A stretch of DNA of 64,000 nucleotides from Nemophila menziesii (Eukaryota > Streptophyta > Magnoliopsida > Boraginales > Hydrophyllaceae), in the NCBI GenBank assembly GCA_029959085.1, contig JARWIR010000035.1:5314501-5378500 (forward strand). The letters are read 5' to 3'. Shown here piece after piece: positions 62,390 through 64,000 of the stretch (its first letter is position 1; each line of letters begins with the position of its first letter). A program made the position numbers and the translations under genes. The notes under the pieces were generated by a model. That model worked only from the letters and a program-made list of their open reading frames with translations. It ran no database searches and was not told the DNA's origin.

Positions 62390-64000
62390 TTTGGGTAACT
62401 CTGAGAGAGACGTTCACATCCTCAAAATAATCACAGTAGTTTATCCTTCGATAATTGAAAATCGCCAAAATGTCTTGCCATTGCAAGGAACTAGTATCTT
62501 AGAATAATCCAAAGCAAAGATAAAAATACTTGTAAGCAGATATTTATTTATAAAGGAGGCATCACAAAAAGTATCAAAGATAGAAGATGGGTCTCCATGT
62601 TGGGAAAAGTTAACTTAAATATTAAAATGTCTAGCATCACTGAATGCCTTTCATTTTTAAATTATCCAATCTTCCTTAATAATTTTTATCATTTAAATTT
62701 CAGCCAAAATAATTGCCAATTTGGTTCTAAGTTTTGTGACTTCAAAGATAAATTTCATTCTATCAAAAATTTTAAGTGTAATTGTTTTCCAAACCTTCAT
62801 AGTTTTAGGACAATAAAATAACGATATGTTTCACTGTTTTTTACGATTGATTGTAAATTCTGTATCTTTTATTTAAAGTACATTTTCTCTTTATATATCA
62901 TAACTCCACACAACATAGACTAATTGCAACACTTCAACTAAAAAACAATGTTTTTCGAATCCAAGGATATGTATGGATGCTAAACTACGAATCTCGGATT
63001 TAAGGTTTATAATAGCGTGATATCTTATTCTTGTGTTGAAGCTTCTATTATCTAAATGAGAAGAAATAATTATATATTAATCCTCCAACCAACTCGTGAA
63101 GTGGGGTATTCATAATGAAATTTTATCCCAAATGGGTGAACCCTTTTTGGACAAACTCTATTTCAGCCAATCCCATTAGTGGGTAGGAGTTTTTGAAATT
63201 TATAAATATTTGTTTCTCTGGTTTTTATATCAGGATAGGAGTTGGGTGCCATTAATTATCCTAGTTTTTAATATTTGATAACTTTTTTTTGCATGGTGAA
63301 TACCGAATTAAACACCTCTCTACAAGCCATTATGGTTACTCAAATCAACGATTTAATTTTCTTTTTGGAGAGTACAAGAACGAAGAATTTGGAACATTAA
63401 GGCCCTTGAGAATTTCGAAAACCATATAATCATGTCCATTGATGAGTTGCTAAACAGCAGATGCTAAGAGTTCCATATTCATAACATCAAATTCTCTAGA
63501 AATCAATCCTCCATATGTTTTGTTCAATAATTTTACCCTAGAATTTCAAGTGAATCATTTTCTGTTTACCCAAATCCAACCAAAGAATTTCTACCATTCT
63601 AAATATGTTTTTACAAAATGTTGTTTGAAATTGAAAAATCAACATCTAGTAATTAAGAAAGGTTTGGAAGACAAAACTAATAAGGACATTCTTTATTTCA
63701 TCTAGGAGGATTCTCTTTTTTCAACCATTAGGTCTTTGTAAAAATGGACCTTCATCCATTGAAGGATTCTGATATGGACCTCATGTAATTCATCGGGATA
63801 TCAAGATATTAATCAATACCAAGAGAGATGATTTAATGGTTAATAAGATTACTTAGTGTACCTTATTTTTGGAAGTTTCTTAATTAGATAAGATACACCC
63901 TCTAAACCGGAGCTTTGATGTATTTATTTTAACCTCTTTGAACATGAAAATTTTAGAGTCCTTAAGACTAACCATGAAGAGTGATCCATATACAAATAGT
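62390..64000 (-). pseudogene. Fossil LINE in U7 (3' half, cut by the window edge)
   Basis: Post-RT part as in U1. The FADD equivalent FVYG lies at 63985-63996, at the very edge. The remainder is outside the window. Confidence 0.58.

Larger units (their letters stand above)
58162..64000. repeat. Macrosatellite unit U7 (cut by the right edge)
   Basis: Starts GATTCTAATGTATC and carries the standard order: CCAAACCCTAAAAC near 59052, GACATCCAAAACATTCAAC near 59624, GCAGGTTATGTG near 60628, minisatellite 61417, fossil LINE from 62390. No MITE, LINE or H4 insertion. Confidence 0.85.

Noticed and set aside
7887..64000. Interpretation of the tandem unit as endogenous pararetrovirus or Helitron
   Set aside because: No movement-protein, coat or Rep/helicase motif was seen, and no CTRR end with hairpin. 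The only recognisable polymerase relic is of L1 LINE type.

Overview
The window looks like AT-rich, repeat-dominated nuclear DNA of a flowering plant, probably pericentromeric or other heterochromatin. The grounds are an Athila-type Ty3/Gypsy retroelement, a plant-type L1 LINE whose ORF1 has a DUF4283-like domain and a zinc knuckle, a polyadenylated histone H4 retrocopy (plant H4 mRNAs carry poly(A)) and a MITE. I see no intact host gene, and the species cannot be named from the sequence. All family calls come from reading translated motifs by eye; no database search was run.

Layout. (1) Positions 1-7886 are the right part of a large LTR-retrotransposon complex. It holds a protease domain joined to an integrase tail with reverse transcriptase missing, a GC-rich repeat block, a TATA-like site with a C/A-rich leader, a plant-transposon-protein ORF broken by one TGA, a non-coding 3' internal region, and two diverged LTRs in tandem (4758-6272 and 6514-7886), each directly preceded by the same hairpin and polypurine tract. 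(2) Position 7887 to the right edge is a tandem array of a very large unit (a macrosatellite), about 9.2 kb when complete. I recognise seven copies or part-copies: U1 7887-16642, U2 16643-20195 (short), U3 20196-36235, U4 36236-49228, U5 49229-52191 (short), U6 52192-58161, U7 58162-64000 and beyond.

Order within a complete unit: an AT-rich non-coding start; a segment containing CCAAACCCTAAAAC; a segment that may be an unidentified split gene relic; a minisatellite of about 20 bp monomers; then a 3.5 kb fossil LINE on the minus strand (endonuclease and reverse transcriptase both recognisable, catalytic FADD motif lost in every copy); then AT-rich spacer.

Later events sit on top of the array. 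U3 holds a 1.1 kb local duplication, a histone H4 processed pseudogene (minus strand, with poly-A) and a nearly full-length but dead L1 LINE (24697-29931) flanked by a perfect 12 bp target-site duplication. U4 holds a Mutator-type MITE with a 9 bp target duplication, and a 3.56 kb tandem duplication whose junction lies at the MITE edge. U2 and U5 share one internal deletion junction, which points to higher-order amplification of groups of units.

Nothing here forms a working pathway. The interest is in the history of the array and its parasites, and in the unusual deleted but open retroelement ORF at the left edge.
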